This document shows, in pieces, positions 11,201 through 24,519 of a stretch of 64,000 nt of DNA. Location of the stretch: positions 376,876-440,875 of the forward strand of contig KL197723.1 of the NCBI GenBank assembly GCA_000697665.1, written 5' to 3'. Made by a program: the position numbers and the translations under genes. Under the pieces are notes generated by a model that worked only from the letters and a program-made list of their open reading frames with translations, was not told where the DNA came from and did not search any database. Position 1 is the stretch's first letter. Every line of letters begins with the position of its first letter. The stretch is from Jaapia argillacea MUCL 33604. Taxonomy: Eukaryota > Basidiomycota > Agaricomycetes > Jaapiales > Jaapiaceae.

Positions 11201-11911
11201 GACTTGTGCCAGATTGGCTGATAGATGGGGTAGATGGACCAAAGTAACAAGGTCAAAACGGCAGGCGATTTGCGACTGTCCGGAGGGTAGTCAAGTCCGA
11301 CGGTTCCTCGAGGTATACGGAAGAGCGACAAAGGTCAGAGAGTAAAAAAGGACACCCAGGCGTGGACGGGCAACGTTGCCAATACTATTGAAAGATGCAA
11401 AGGCGGCCTTCAAAGGGCAGAGATTTCGGATGTGGACCAAAAGTAAAACAAGACATGATACCATGATGCGCTGAGTTGATTTGGTGCGGCAGGGTACCAC
11501 GCCTACACGTGGGGGCGCACAGCTCAAAGATTTGCCTTTTTAGGCTATCAACTTGCGAAACGTGTCCGAGGAGGAGTTGTATGAAACGTTCCAGGAGATT
11601 TCATACGCAGGCAGGTTGCGGTCGGATGGCAATTAGTTAGAAAGCCGCTCACTTCACAAAAAAAACACAATCCCAGATTCTCCTCGACTTTCACTACCCA
11701 AAGTCACTTAGGTGTTGGCCCTGGACCCTGGGCGCTCCGACGGATAAAGCTGTACCACACAAACTGGGATGAAACAAATTGTCTAATGATAGTCCCCTCC
11801 GTCCGGTGTAAGGGTATAATTCAAGAAGCCATGTACGTCTATAATATATAGTATGAAATATTATACCTCTCAGAGGCGGTAAATAGCGTAGGTGTAGACA
11901 GGATGGAGAAG
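11201..11911. other. Intergenic between two minus-strand genes
   Basis: Upstream of the transferase-like gene and downstream of the methyltransferase. An AT-rich patch lies near 11835-11870. I see no further exon with recognisable sequence. Confidence 0.4.
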
Positions 11912-13306
11912 TTAAATCTTTCTAGCGTGGACAGTCTCGTAAATCAGAAACATGCCTCGGCTATGATCCAGCTCATGGGCAAACGCGGCGATCAAGTCAT
12001 TCAAAGCCCCCTCTCCCATTCCGTTCTCTCTCAACATAGGGCTTATGGAATCTGCGAACCTCTTGAGAATGACGGCAGCAGCAGTTCCAATAACTCTGGC
12101 GGGTGGGTCGTCGGGCCAATCACCGATTGGCAGAGAGAATCTCTGTGGGACCATCTGTGTGAATTGGCCGGTATGGATGAGCCACTCTGGGACGCGGCTC
12201 GCCACAGGCTCGAGACCCCGAGCGTGCAGCGCATGGGCGACGGCAGCGAAGAAGCGATGGGAGGACGGACAGAAGATTTGTGGGTCTCGAGGTGGGTCAT
12301 CCAGGAAAACGGCGTATCTCCATTCGCAGGAGAGGAAAAGGCCGCCAGGGCGTAGGATCCGTGATACTTCCCGAAGCATCGCGGGGTAATCTTTCACCTA
12401 GTAGCAGGTAGGAGTAAGCCGGTAGGAGTTAGGAGGGTTTGTCAGAAATCTTACCGCCAGGCATATACTTCTAGCATGTACAAAGTCTATCGAGTTGTTG
12501 TCCCAGCGTAGCCCTTCTGTGAGATCTTGGATCTCGAACTGAACATTGCGTGGCGGATGCCTCGTTGCGATTGGCACTAATAAGAGAAATGCGACAGACT
12601 GATCAATTGGTGCCCAGTGAGGTACTGGTAGATTCGTACCGATATCACACCCCATGAACTTTGCATGTGGGAAGCCAGCCGCCATATCCAAGACCCTGTC
12701 GTAGTGATGATGAGCACCTTAAATGGGCAGGGCCATGCAAAGTAGACATACCATACTCCCGTGCCTGTTCCTAGATCAACAACTCGCTTCTTCCTCCCGT
12801 CCAGCGGGGCGAGCACTTGAGGCACTGGGCCAAGGAAATTCTCACCGAAGAAGCATCGAAGGACTTGATGTTCGTCACGTTGCCTCTGTTTATTAGGGTC
12901 AGCGCTATTCCATTGGCATGTGATTGGGGGAAACAAGTCCTTTGACAGGACTGGATAGCCCAGCCACAAGTCAAGGACAGTCATGAAATGTGGGGGTGCT
13001 CACCAGCTGCTCCGGCGTGTCGACAGGTAAAGGGTATGGTAACCGTTGGCCATGAGAATGGAAGAGTCGACCGTCCCGCTCCATAAAAAACGCGGGAAAA
13101 TCTTCGTCTGCGATGGTAGAAAGAGTCGACGACGCATCGGAATCCCCATCATCATCGAGATGATCCAAGGAGGTGCGAAGACGTTCTTCGTTCTCGTTAG
13201 GATTGTTCCCTGAGGATGCCGGGGAGTTGAGAGGAGGTATGCCACACATCGGTCGTGAGCAAATGGGCAGCCCTTCTAGCGAAGTCGAGGAGTTGTGGAG
13301 TGTCAT
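11912..13306 (-). CDS. SAM-dependent methyltransferase (LaeA/TAM-like), 5 exons
   Basis: Exons 13004-13306, 12752-12885, 12640-12695, 12455-12576 and 11912-12397 join to 366 residues, all in frame. After an acidic, serine-rich leader comes RDGRLFHSHGQRLPYPLPVD, a block common before the methyltransferase fold in fungi. Motif I is VVDLGTGTGVWVLDMA, followed by FMGCDIG. The later strand is FVHARSICLAV, then LREVSRILRPGGLFLSCEW, the typical post-motif loop. The family transfers methyl groups from S-adenosylmethionine and includes the regulator LaeA. This gene lies near a velvet gene, a known partner family of LaeA, but it is not a clear LaeA orthologue. Substrate unknown. Confidence 0.85.
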
Positions 13307-13725
13307 CGAAGTGCCTGTTGTGTAGCTTTATACCTGGTTCTGAAAAGCACGATGTAGCGCCGCCCATAAACAACGCAGTAAGTAATGTTAACGGGGTTTT
13401 CGGAGGGAGGGATATTAATGACTCCGACGCAGTTTCGCGGATGCAGAAAAATGCAGCGGACAACAGATCTGAGTTGATATAGAGCAAGACATCATCTGGG
13501 GCATTGATGAGTTTCCGTCCTTGGGGTCAGCCAGGCACTGGTGGCGGATGTTCCTATCGATGGAAGGCCGTGGCGCTTAGCCAGCGATTTCAGCATCATG
13601 GCGAGATTGGTAGAGAATTACTGCCTGTCACAGCCGACAGATGGAGGGAGGAGAGCAAAGGTAGATTTTTCCGTGCAACGAGCCTAACTCGGCATAAAGC
13701 GAGTCTCAGGTCGGTTTAGAGTGTC

Positions 13726-14025
13726 CTATGTTGGTCCACATGTGCCAGCATCTTTGGACCGAGATCTAGATCCGAAGGGATGAAGTGAGGTGCCAGCCGC
13801 CCGTAGAATTGTGGTGACAAAGTCCTCCGCGTCCGTTGCTCTTGGAGTGCAGGCGCCGTTGTGTAAATGTTTGGACGGAGTGTCGATCGAAATGTCTGGC
13901 AACATCAGCAAGGCTTCAAGGAGCCCCCTGATGCCGTGCAATGTCCGCTGTTGTTCTCCTGGTTGCTTCTTGTGGGCATTTCCGTCGACAGACGACTGGG
14001 AAAGCAAATTTTCTTTGGAGTCCAT
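13726..14025 (-). CDS. Hypothetical 99-residue ORF (doubtful)
   Basis: An open frame from the ATG at 14025 to a stop at 13726, in the gap between the methyltransferase and the polymerase gene. It has a leucine-rich patch RGLLEALLMLPDISIDTP, but no family I recognise and no clear splice partners. It may be an exon of a minus-strand gene or chance. The rest of 13307-14328 shows nothing else convincing and probably holds the promoters of the two divergent neighbours. Confidence 0.2.
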   Translation of the reverse strand: MDSKENLLSQSSVDGNAHKKQPGEQQRTLHGIRGLLEALLMLPDISIDTPSKHLHNGACTPRATDAEDFVTTILRAAGTSLHPFGSRSRSKDAGTCGPT

Positions 14026-14328
14026 GAGCTCATGGAGTACGGCCCGCTTCCTATCGCGGGGAGACAATAAGAACGGATGACACCACCGACTAGGCAAGAT
14101 TTAAGAAAGACTTGTGGCGGCCATCTCGCCGCCGGGACGATGTCCAGGGGGAGAATATGAGACGGGATTTGTAGACCCTTGTGGGTCCCAGCCGGGATCG
14201 CGTAACGGTCCCGCACATGATTGTGACTTGACCGTGACAGGCCTCCAGCCACCCACCACCGACCGACTCATCCTGACTTGGATCCCCCTGTATATATTCT
14301 CGAAGCTTATCCAGCTCCCCCTCATCCA

Positions 14329-17300
14329 ATGTCAGACCTTGACGACTTCTTTCGAGAGCAAGATGAGATAATGCAGACTAGCGGTGAAGACATCAACAAC
14401 TACTTGACCCGACTGGCCACTCGAAGGTATTCACAAAGCTCATTTCCGCTGGGCACGCTTTGACGATCATCTCAACGATCCCAGGCAACGGGACGCGAAA
14501 TATGGCGGGGTAACACTGACTCCAGACACAAAGGAACACGGATCCATGCACGAAGAAAACGAACAAGCGACGAGAAAGGAATGCAAAGTCGATTCAGTCC
14601 CGCCGCGAGCTCCGGGCATAAGCGACCGTCACGAAGACGTCTCCACTCCCGCAGTTAAGAGGTAATTTGCCCTTTGCCCTTCTGCCCAGTTTTGGACGCA
14701 GATCCTAAACCTCGTGCGAAACAGGTTGAAACGCAAGCTATCTGAGTCTGAGCAAGAAAATCACGAGGCTCCGATCGGTACAAGGAAGAAAGTAAGAGAG
14801 GCGCCGACGAAGATTAAGTCCCGAGAACCGATCAGGGTTCGCCACACTCTTCCCACCGTTGAAGACGATGGGGTGGATTGTCCAGTGACCCCTGAGTATG
14901 CCGTACCCACGCGGGCGCCTCCGAACGCCTCTGCCTCGTCTAGCTTAATCCAGACTGGAGCTATAGAGCTTCGGCCAGAACACTCAACCGTTCATCCACC
15001 GCAGGATATCTTCGTCGAAACCCCAGAGGTAACATGCCCACCTTCACTATTGTCACCATTCCTCACCGCCTGAATCATAGAAATCAGCATGGCTGAATCC
15101 ACGCACCAACCCTGCACCTCGGGATTTGCACCTCGCACCTAACATTAATACCCGTGGCCATGGCGAGGATACGATCCAACCATTGGAAGAGGCACCAAAC
15201 TCAATTCACCTGGATCAACCCGCGATCTCCGCTATCTCTATTCCATCCATTCCTGCGAGTCTGGTGTCCCATCATTCCAAGGTAAAGCGCCGAGATAAGG
15301 TTATTATAACCCAGCCCCCGAAACCGGTATCTCGGAGTGTGGCTGCCGACAGTAGCAATGTCACAACTCCTGCTAATTCATTTATTCAACCCGCTCCTCC
15401 CGGCCCATCGAAACCTGAAGCCAAACCACCACGAACGCTCAAAGCTGTAGCCACAGTATCGGCCGGCGTTGCATCCACGAGCAACGCCGGTCCATCGTTA
15501 GTCTCCGTTCAGAGGAAGCCAACGAAGAAAGGAAAGGAGAAGGAACTCGTCACCCCTCTTGAATATGCTCAAAGGCTTCAGCTTCAATTTTCCCTTGCCA
15601 GCTCCGACAAAAACACAGGATACCTGAGGGGTAAGAAGATATTCTACGCTGGTGGGGATATGAAATACGCCAGCAGCGCGACGCAAGGGAGGATGCGCTA
15701 CGTATGCCCCCACGTTCATATCCTATTTTTCTAATTTACATGACGTCTCTTGCCTCAGATTTCGAAACACGGCGGAACTCTGGTCCCGGAATATGATCCC
15801 ACAACTGTGACACACATCGTCACTGAAGCTTCTGAGCGCCCGACTTTGCGAGCCTTGGGTCTCAAGTCCCTGAAGGAGATTCCCAATCATATCGCAACCG
15901 TCAAGTGGAGCTGGGTTATTTCTGGCTATGCTAAGAGTGCCGGAACCCTGTCGAAACGACAGGGAAAGGGCAAGGCCGAAAGCGAGCCCAGGGCAAATAC
16001 TAAAGGTGGAAACGTCGACGATGACGGGGATGAATCACCCATGGATCTGGAGTTCCTGCACGCGGCTTTCAGCAGTCGAGTTTCAGCTGGCCCGGATTTT
16101 CTCCTCCACGCGAGGAAGGGCGACGGCAATGTGCGTAACACGAAGAAGCTGTCAGGAGGTGGTAAGTCGGCTGGAGAGGACGGCAGCGGAGAAGTGAGCC
16201 GTATTTCGTACGTAGCTTTTCCATTTTGTCACTCTTTCTACCACATCTTATCAATCTCACCATCAAAGGGAATTTACACACGATGCGTCAAGTTCCGATT
16301 CTGACCAAGACCAGGAGCAGAGACTCCGCCCATTACCATCCCCTCCCTCGTCTCCCCAAGTCAATATTGACAAGCGACAAGCTGATGTCCAATACACCAA
16401 GGGTTCCGAAGACCCATTGGCCCAGTTCTACGCTCAGGCAAAAGCTGAGCGAGACGCGACTGTGAGTTCTACATAAGAAATTTTTACTCTTTGGCTGAAC
16501 ACCCCCGACCTCAGTGGTCGCGAGATGATGATGCCTCCCTCAATGGGGAGGATGAATTTGACGAAGGCGCAACTCCGAGCACCGAGCTGACGAAAAAGAA
16601 GGCCCTCGGCAAACGAGTACGTCTTCGAGGGAGATTTGTCTACCTCCTCCCTTACCCATGACTGCTATCAGGGATTCGCATGCGACACGAAAGGTGGCCA
16701 GCCTAAAGAGACGTGCGTCAACCAGGATATCATCGAGAAGGTTGGAATCTTTGATTTTCTTGGTTGTTGTCCAACGCCTGAATTTCTGCCCTTAAGCTCG
16801 AGCAGCTGATGGAGCTGCATAGGGCCAAGCCATCTGACCATGATCGCTGGCGGGTCTTTAGTTATGGAAAAAGTGAGATACCCCTCGAAGGTCCACTGCC
16901 ATTGCTTGACCGTACTTTATTTTCTCCAGCAATTCATGCTCTCCGGACACATCCAACACGCATTAAGTCCTTTAGCGAGGCACGATCGATACGAGGAGTG
17001 GGCGAAAAGACTGCCATGAAGGTGAGAGTCGCACTTCGTTTGAGATTGTTCTGACATCGTCTCCTTGTGATTCCAGATCATGGAGATCCTAGAAACCGGG
17101 GAGCTACGTCGGATTGACTATGAGAACACAGACGATGTCAAAGCCACTCACATCTTCCAAGGCATATACGGGGTCGGTCAGTCTACTTGCTGCTGATTAA
17201 CACGCTTCAATTTACTGACTACCTTGAGCAGGTCAACACACGGCATTCATGTGGTACGCCAGTGGTTGCCGAACTCTCGAGGACGTTAAAGCAAGGAAAG

Positions 17301-18468
17301 GAGGCATTAAGGTCTCACCTACTCAAGAGATTGGGATTAAGTTCTATGACGGTCTGTGGGATCCCAATGTCTGCTCACCATCCGCAACCTAAGCAACCCC
17401 ATAGATATCAACAGCCGGATGCCACGAAGCGAGGCGGATGAGATATACAACATGATCAAGCCCATTGGTAGGAAACGTTGATAACGCCGACCCTTATGTC
17501 TTGACTTCGTTGATCGTACAGCCCTCCAACTCGATCCCAAGCTGTTCGTAGAAATCATGGGGAGCTTTCGGAGGTAAGGGTAGTCCTATGTGTTTTCCCT
17601 GATTTCACCCTCATCTTATCCCCCAACTCGAAGGGGTAAGGCCGATTGCGGCGATATCGATATCTTGATCACACGCCCAACGGAGGATGGCAAGACGCAT
17701 GCTGGTAGTCTGTTTGCCGCTTAGATTGGATCGGGTTCTAACGCCCTAGCACAAACATAGGCATTATTTTTCGGCTATTACGCGAATTGCACCGAAGAAA
17801 GATCATAACTGAAGACCTCTCCTTGCCAGAGGACTTAGATGACCTCGAGGCCATCTATCGGGGACTTTGTCGTAAAGATGCCACGAGCAAGAGGCGAAGA
17901 ATTGGTTCGTCTCCTCATCATCCAACCGGACCCCGTAGACTGAATCCAGTTCCCCAAGACTTCTTAACCGTGCCCTGGAAATCTCGCGGAGCAGCTCTTC
18001 TTTACTATACCGTAAGCCATACAGTGAACATGTAATGGCGACCCCTCACATGTATTTCTCGTGTTCTATAGGGTGATGACATCGTGAGGATTAACGCATA
18101 TTCCTCCAATGCACGCTCACCTATCTACATTTCATCATCCCTTACCACAGTTCAATCGATCCATTCGCCTCAAGGCCAATGCTATGGGTTATTCTTTGAA
18201 CCAACGGGGCCTTTTCTCCGGAGTCGTCCGAAATCCAAGCGACCGTAGACAAAAAGTCCACTCAGGTAAGGTTTGCACGCGCGCATGGACGTCCGCGCGG
18301 TGCTGATGACCGTGCAGGTTCAATCATCGCTTCCGAGACGGAGGAAGAAATATTTCGAATACTTGGTGAGAGTCTTTCCCGGGTGATTCTTCCATCTCAA
18401 GGTCAGTGTTGATCATCAACCTACTAGGCGTACCCTGGCAGGAGCCTCATGAACGAGTAAGAGGGTGA
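14329..18468 (+). CDS. Family X DNA polymerase (lambda/Pol4 type), about 20 introns
   Basis: The start is MSDLDDFFREQDE at 14329. After a charged linker a BRCT domain begins near 15630 with KIFYAGGDMKYASS and ends near VKWSWVISGYAKS. The lyase/HhH part reads WRVFSYGKTIHALRTHPTRI and SIRGVGEKTAMKI, then GIYGVGQHTAFMWYASG. The palm has GSFRRGKADCGDIDILITR, with two catalytic aspartates. The third lies in RRIDFLTVPW, formed by splicing out an intron at about 17905-17959. It closes with YYTGDDIFNRSIRLKA, MGYSLNQRGLF and LGVPWQEPHERVRG. The enzyme fills short gaps in base excision repair and end joining in the nucleus. Every intron I tried joins in frame, so the gene looks intact. Confidence 0.92.
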
Positions 18469-18925
18469 CAAACTTGGTTCGAGATCGCTGTATATCTAAG
18501 TAGTCGGAAATACGACGCCACTTTGCTTGGCAACTTCACCGGTTCACCTAGGGCGACACCCGCTCACCAACTCTACACCTTCAACCTCACTACATTTGTG
18601 TAGGATTGATGAACCTAGTGTGACTCCAAATAGTGACATTCAAAACTCCGCGACGAGGTACAGAACGCTGCGCCCACACACAAAGGCTACTGCTACCGAG
18701 ATCGAAGGTGTGTATGATATAGAACAAACGAGACGGCAGTGTTCATAAATATAACCAAACGAAAACATGTGGAGCCTATATTGTCCGGCTCAAATGTCAA
18801 CCCTGTGATCCTCAATTCCACCCCATCTCAAACGCAATCGATAAGGTAAAAAGCATGCGGAGAAGTCGAAATAAGTATGTCCGCAACACACGATACCGCC
18901 CTGCCAACCCTTCACCACACAAACT

Positions 18926-21900
18926 CTATCCAGTACCATCTGAGATGATACTCCCAATACTCAGCAGATTCTTCTTTCCCCGACCGTCCCTTTGCGGATC
19001 ACCGCCGTGCTGATGTCCCTGACCAGATGAAGGTCCACTTCCACGAAGCGGAGCCAGCTGGATTCGATTCCGATCTTCAGGGCTCCCACCAATAATTCGT
19101 CCAATAGGTGCAGTAGAGCCTGAACCAGGGCCATACACTCCACCGCCTCGAGCATCGTTATAAGCCATTCCTTCGCCGGAGTGCGCATAGCTTCCCCAAG
19201 ACGAAGGCGGAGGTGGAGCAGTCGCACCGCTGGATGGTGATGACCCATAGTTCTGAGCCTGTGATCCCCAAGCGTCAGAGGCAGGCGGATGAGGGTAGTT
19301 ACCATAACTCTGGTACGACTGATGACTGGGAGGGGGTTGTTGTTGGGGATGATGGGAGTTAGCGCCAGTGTTGATCGTCGGGGGAGATGGATTGATGTAT
19401 CCAGATGCGGGTCCGCTCTGGGAACCTCTCTGGGAGTGATGAGTTTGAGCCTGGGGCGCATATTGCGAAGATGATGCGCTCGAATGTAACGTTGATGAGG
19501 GAGGTAAAGGAGGTCCTCCATACCCAGCTGAAGGAGGGGGCGGAGAGTTATGGTACCCTGAACTGCCTGGGCCAACGTTCGTACTGGATCCATACTGAGC
19601 ACCTGGAGGAGGAGCGGCTTGCGGATGACCATAATAACCACCACTTCCACCATATCCAGTTTGGTTCGGCGCTTGACTCCCTCCATAACTACTAGCACCT
19701 GCGCTCCCATATTCACTCCCATACACGCTCCTCGAAGGGGCGGGCGGATGTGATGGGGCGCTGCTATGCTGATAATGATGCGAGGGAGGGGGAGGATATG
19801 CGTCGTACGCTTGATGAGTTTGTGGGGGAGGTGGATGATTGGCCCAGCTAGGTGCGGCAGGCTGAGGAGCTTGTCCTGGACCCGAGTATGTCGAACTGGC
19901 AGTTGGTGGAGGAGCATAGGGAGCTTGAGACGGCGGGGGTGCATGGGCGTAGTGATTAGGAGGTGGAAGGTAGTGGGATGACGAAGGTTGCTGGGGCGGG
20001 GGTTGGTTCGTATAGTGCTGAGGAGGTGGGTGAGATGTCGTCGAAGGGGACGGCTGAGTAGGGGGCGGTAACGTGGATTGCGCATGGGTTGACGCAGGCG
20101 CATGATACGAGGTAGGGGGAGGGGCCTCATAAGGCGTACTATAATGCCAGGAGGTGGACCCTCGATGATCCCAGGGAGGAATCTGACCACCACCAACCGC
20201 AGAACTCGGGCCAGCCGATCCTGGAGGGGCAGCTTGCATTTGGTCCCCACTGTCGGATCTGGAACTCATGGGAGGTGGAGGAGGTAACGCTGACGCAGAA
20301 CCCACACTCGAACTTGTGCTTCCACTGGTGCTCATAATCTCCCCGCTCTGCCATTGACCCTCTCCCTCTCCTCCTCCCGTAGATCCACCTCCTACTCTCC
20401 GCCTTTTGTCACCCCGACCTGTACCGATCTCCCGTCCTCCTTCATCCAAATCTCTTTCCCTCTCTCGACCCATATCCCGTCCGGGATCCACACCCTCCTC
20501 CATATCCTCAGCATCGACAATGTCAATCGGTGTTCCTGCCGTCGGCCACGGCAGGGGCATCACGGGGGAAGCACCCGATGACGGTACATCGCCAAGTGGC
20601 TCACCAATCCCCAAAGATGGGATGGTCTTTTTCCGCACGCGTATATCCTTGCGTATACGGATTTTGATACCTTGGTCTGCAAGTGAACACGACAATGCCG
20701 TCGATTCTATGATGGGGAACGGTGTCAGATATTTCGGATAATGCCAGTGATGAGGAGATGATTAGCGGGAAGTAAGATGAATATGGCAAGGCAATTCCTC
20801 TGCAAATTCGCAGTGACAGAGAACTCAATTGACATCCGATCTCCTCCGAGGTGAGGCTCACACGAAGCCAAGCATCCCCAGCTTCTGTTGCCCTAAAACA
20901 CCAACCGACGTGGGAAGAGAAGGACGAGAAGATGCAACGAGGCACAATCATAACCAGGGTCCAAGGAACGAGTCGTCGAATCCGGGAAAAAGAAAGCAAC
21001 ATTGGGAAGAATGGGGCGAGCTGAGCAGGTAACGAACCTTCCATTCCGGGAAATTTCTTGGCCGTGTAAACATAGAAGGCGGCTGAATATATAGACTTGC
21101 AGTGGTGAACAGTCGAGCTGCAGTCGACAGTGGCAAAAGAGAAAAGCGTGAGTATGCCTGGAAGTTCACACAAATACGGAGAGGGGAAGAAGAGACGACA
21201 CTCACCCGACTACTTCAAACAAGCTCAACTTCAGGCGATAACTGCCCTCCGTCCGAACGCTCAAATCGGGAAACACAAAGAATCCAACGTCTTCGTTGTT
21301 ATGCTCTGTGTCTGATTTAATCAGCGATTATGTACCAGTTCGAGGCGCGCACGTCAACAACGAACCTTTGAGATGATACAGAGACGATACCACTGAACCA
21401 GTCGTACACCGCGTTTTGCCATCCTGAGGAGCGGCTCGGCGCTTCAATGTGTCTGACGCGAAAACTGCGGCAGTCGAACCCACCTTCAGCCAATGCAGCT
21501 CCATGTCCTCGTCGGGCTTTGCCAAACTGGCGAACATGAAGTAATAGGGGTTCTGCAAGAAGTTCTGTGCATATTCGCCAGGACCAGGGGACGAAGGGGA
21601 CTGAGGGTTCGAAGGAGTGCGTGTCGATGGATCGACTATGCGTAGCTGGACGATGGGCGGTGGGTCAATTGGTCGACGGTCAGCTATAGAAGGTAATTGG
21701 GTCAAGACGTAGCCAGTTTAGCGAAGGAATGAAGCAACATGGGGGAGAGGAGACCTTTACCACCAACGCCACACATTCTGGCCTGTTTCGGCTCTTGGCG
21801 CATGGTCAATTCGTATTCTCTGCATGAGGATAAAACGTAGTTTAGATCTTAGTTGATTCGAACCGATGCAAGAGGAGGTGAAGGGGTCAGTGATGCTGAT

Positions 21901-22179
21901 GAGAATGGATCTGGAGAGCACTCGGCACAAGAGCATCGCCAGTGGATGGTGAGTGGAGATTAGCCTCCAGAAAGAGAGCGTGAATGATGAAATGGTGGAC
22001 AGGAGTTCATTAAGCTCGGACGACAACCTTTGGAAGGACCAAAGTCCGGGAGTTGGGTGTTACGCCGAGGCAAAGAGATGGAACGAAAGTTAAAGGAAGC
22101 ATTATACTCACAGGCGATCTCTGTCATACCCTACATAAGCAGGCATGGCGCCCAATTGCACAGGCTCTTCGTCATCCAT
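18926..22179 (-). CDS. Velvet-domain regulator with very long low-complexity tail, 7 exons
   Basis: Exons 22112-22179, 21755-21819, 21484-21683, 21366-21423, 21206-21311, 21038-21117 and 18926-20706 give 785 residues. The velvet domain fills roughly residues 23-210. Blocks seen are YELTMRQEPKQARMCGVGGK, DRRPIDPPPIVQLRIVD, GFFVFPDLSVRTEGSYRLKL and YTAKKFPGMEESTALS, then QGIKIRIRKD. Velvet proteins bind DNA through this Rel-like fold and control spores, development and secondary metabolism, often as dimers and with LaeA. The tail of over 500 residues is rich in Pro, Ser, Gly, Tyr, Gln and His and has no fold I recognise. The closing QGIKIxIRKD recalls VelB, but I cannot settle the VelB/VosA class. 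Confidence 0.92.
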
Positions 22180-24519
22180 GGTAGCGAAATCCGCCCGTTT
22201 GGCAGTGTCAGATTGTGTAGGAGTGTAACGTTAACAGCGGATTTTGTTGAAGCCAAGAGCAAAAGTCAAAGGTGGTCCAAGATTCGGGACTGAGCGAATC
22301 GAAGATGGGGGTATCGAGCCAAGTTCCGGGGATATGGGAGCGATATGTAACTGACTTTATAGTGGGAACTATGCCCAGGTCCTGCCACGTGCGCTATCAT
22401 CTCCGACTTGCGTTTTGGGTAATCCAATCTCTGCTTTTGGAGGATCTGAATGTTCAGCTCTCGCAAGCTCTGAACCTTACTGCACGAGGATACTGCGGGG
22501 GCCAGGCTTATGCAACCCCCCTCAAGAACCGCCCACGGCCGGGACCTCCGCCGCTTCTGCATTTCGTGAGGAGCCTACTCCCCGGTCTTGTGGCGTCAAT
22601 TCGTCGTGCGGAGATCGTCACCCAAAACCATGATTCTAGTATGCACTGCAGTACCAGAAGTTCAAAAGGCTGGGCTCGCGACTCGGAGACGCGTTCTCCA
22701 ATCCGTCCTTTGCCTTGTCCTCATCCCTGCCCGGCCCAACCCCCGACAACCTACGGTACATATGCATCAAGACTGCAATGCGCTTTCCACGATGTCAGGA
22801 TCAGCTCTTCCTTCCGATGTCTCCCTCCTCGTTCTCTCTAGAACAATTAGGGCCCAGCCCAGCCGATGACCAGTCAATAATGCTTCGACTAGACACTCTA
22901 TCAGAGTCTATCTTCGAGGTAACATCTATAGATCGATCATCGATCAGATGCTTTGCCGCCGGATAACAACTGATAATGACCTTCAAATTCCTCGGTCATG
23001 TTAAGAGGAAGGCCGATGCAAGTAGGTCTGCGCGCGTACATTATTCTACGAACGCCAAGTACCAAATTATAATTCAGTGTCCTCCAACCACTCACCACCT
23101 CTGTCCTTGGCAGCACTTACAGATGATCTTCACCCTTTCCCAACATACCTTGCGGTAGTACCACGCGATCCCCCCGGGGCTACGCTTAGACTAACTCGAT
23201 TCCACTCCTGCCGTTGCACCGGACGTTAAGTGTTGCCCCTTGCCTCCGATCAAGACTCAAAAGCCCATTACCAATATCCTTCGCTAGCGACAAGTAACGA
23301 GCCAGACAATCAATTCAATCGGCCCCCATGTCTCAGAGGCCAACACCGAACGTCCCGTATGGGTTAGGGTCCCTTGCCTACCTATCACGACATAACACAA
23401 CCTCAATTAGTGCGTACGGTTGTCCCCGCCCCACCACAGAAAACAATATGGGCGGGCCCCCATCGGAAGACCGAGTGACTCCTCCGCGCGTAGATCAAGC
23501 CGACGTTCTTGATCCTTGTTGAATGGTTGACCCATGTACATCACCATGGCTGTGATAGCGCGGCGTCCCCACCTCCACCACATCTATTGACTCCTGTTTC
23601 ACGCCATAGGCTTCGTACTGGTGTCTCTGCCCTGCTTCCCACTTGCTTGGTCACGACCTGCCTGGTTTCGAAACGACAGTAGCCCACAACCCTACCGGTT
23701 CTTGACTTTCGGCATCTTGCAGCTGATGGTGCCATCGATTCGACATTCTTGTCTTGGTTTCGAACTTTCTTCTGACAATCTCTACTGAATTGCTTGAACA
23801 TTTGCGTTCAGATGGTTGGCAGGCTTCCTGATCACTTCCTGACGACAGGCGCGCCAAGGATCAACAACCGATGTTAACTCAGCGTTGAATCGCGTCGATT
23901 GCCGATGGATGGTGATTGCTTATTCGCGTACTCTACTTCGGACCTACCGACTCCGCCAATTCCTCCGAGGCGGCACCTATCGTTCACGACAATACCAATA
24001 ACCTCTCTCAACACGTACATTTACACACCGTATGTACGTCATCCCTTTTCCAACCCATGCTGACATCCTTATGCATACCACTCCGACCACCCGCACCTTG
24101 GCATTTCCAGCCCTGAGTTGGAACTTGTGGGGATCGTCGTGCTCCTTTATTCGCTCAGTTATCAACACGTATTTACGCCACATCCATCTCGTTAGCCGTC
24201 TCACCCACCCGGATGGCCACCCCTCGCATGCTGGCAGAATTTCATATATTTGCCGTTGACATCGAATTTCTGAGCTCACTGCCTCCTCGTTCGCGTAACT
24301 TACTTGGTGTCGACCGCTTGACGGAAATAAGTATCGATTTCCGGACTCTGTCACGTCTCTGTACGACACACCTGTGGAGAATTGATGGCGCAGTGCCCGA
24401 GAATATCTCCGAATCGATTGTCCCTTTCCCCGCGTCCTCGAAAATATCCACCCCAATTACCCCTCCACCAGTAACATATGCACGATCTGCGTCATTACTG
24501 TCATTGATAGCCTATAGCT
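22180..24519. other. 2.3 kb gene-free stretch upstream of the velvet gene
   Basis: No exon here is supported by a recognisable domain; the long frame at 22272-22841 has no ATG start and no family match. The stretch lies between the divergent velvet and peptidase genes and probably holds both promoters and a long velvet leader. A perfect 7-base inverted repeat around one base lies at 22931-22945. The last about 130 bases (from about 24390) are repeated upstream of the second peptidase gene. Confidence 0.45.

Noticed and set aside
18961-20250. 429-codon minus-strand frame inside the velvet gene
   Set aside because: It is an out-of-frame reading of the low-complexity tail exon, whose true frame continues from the velvet domain through a clean splice.
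10122-22179. Secondary-metabolite gene cluster around the transferase-like, methyltransferase and velvet genes
   Set aside because: No polyketide, peptide or terpene synthase, transporter or P450 is present, and a DNA repair polymerase lies between them.
22272-22841. 189-codon plus-strand frame upstream of the velvet gene
   Set aside because: No ATG start, no recognisable domain, and it lies in what is probably the velvet promoter and leader.
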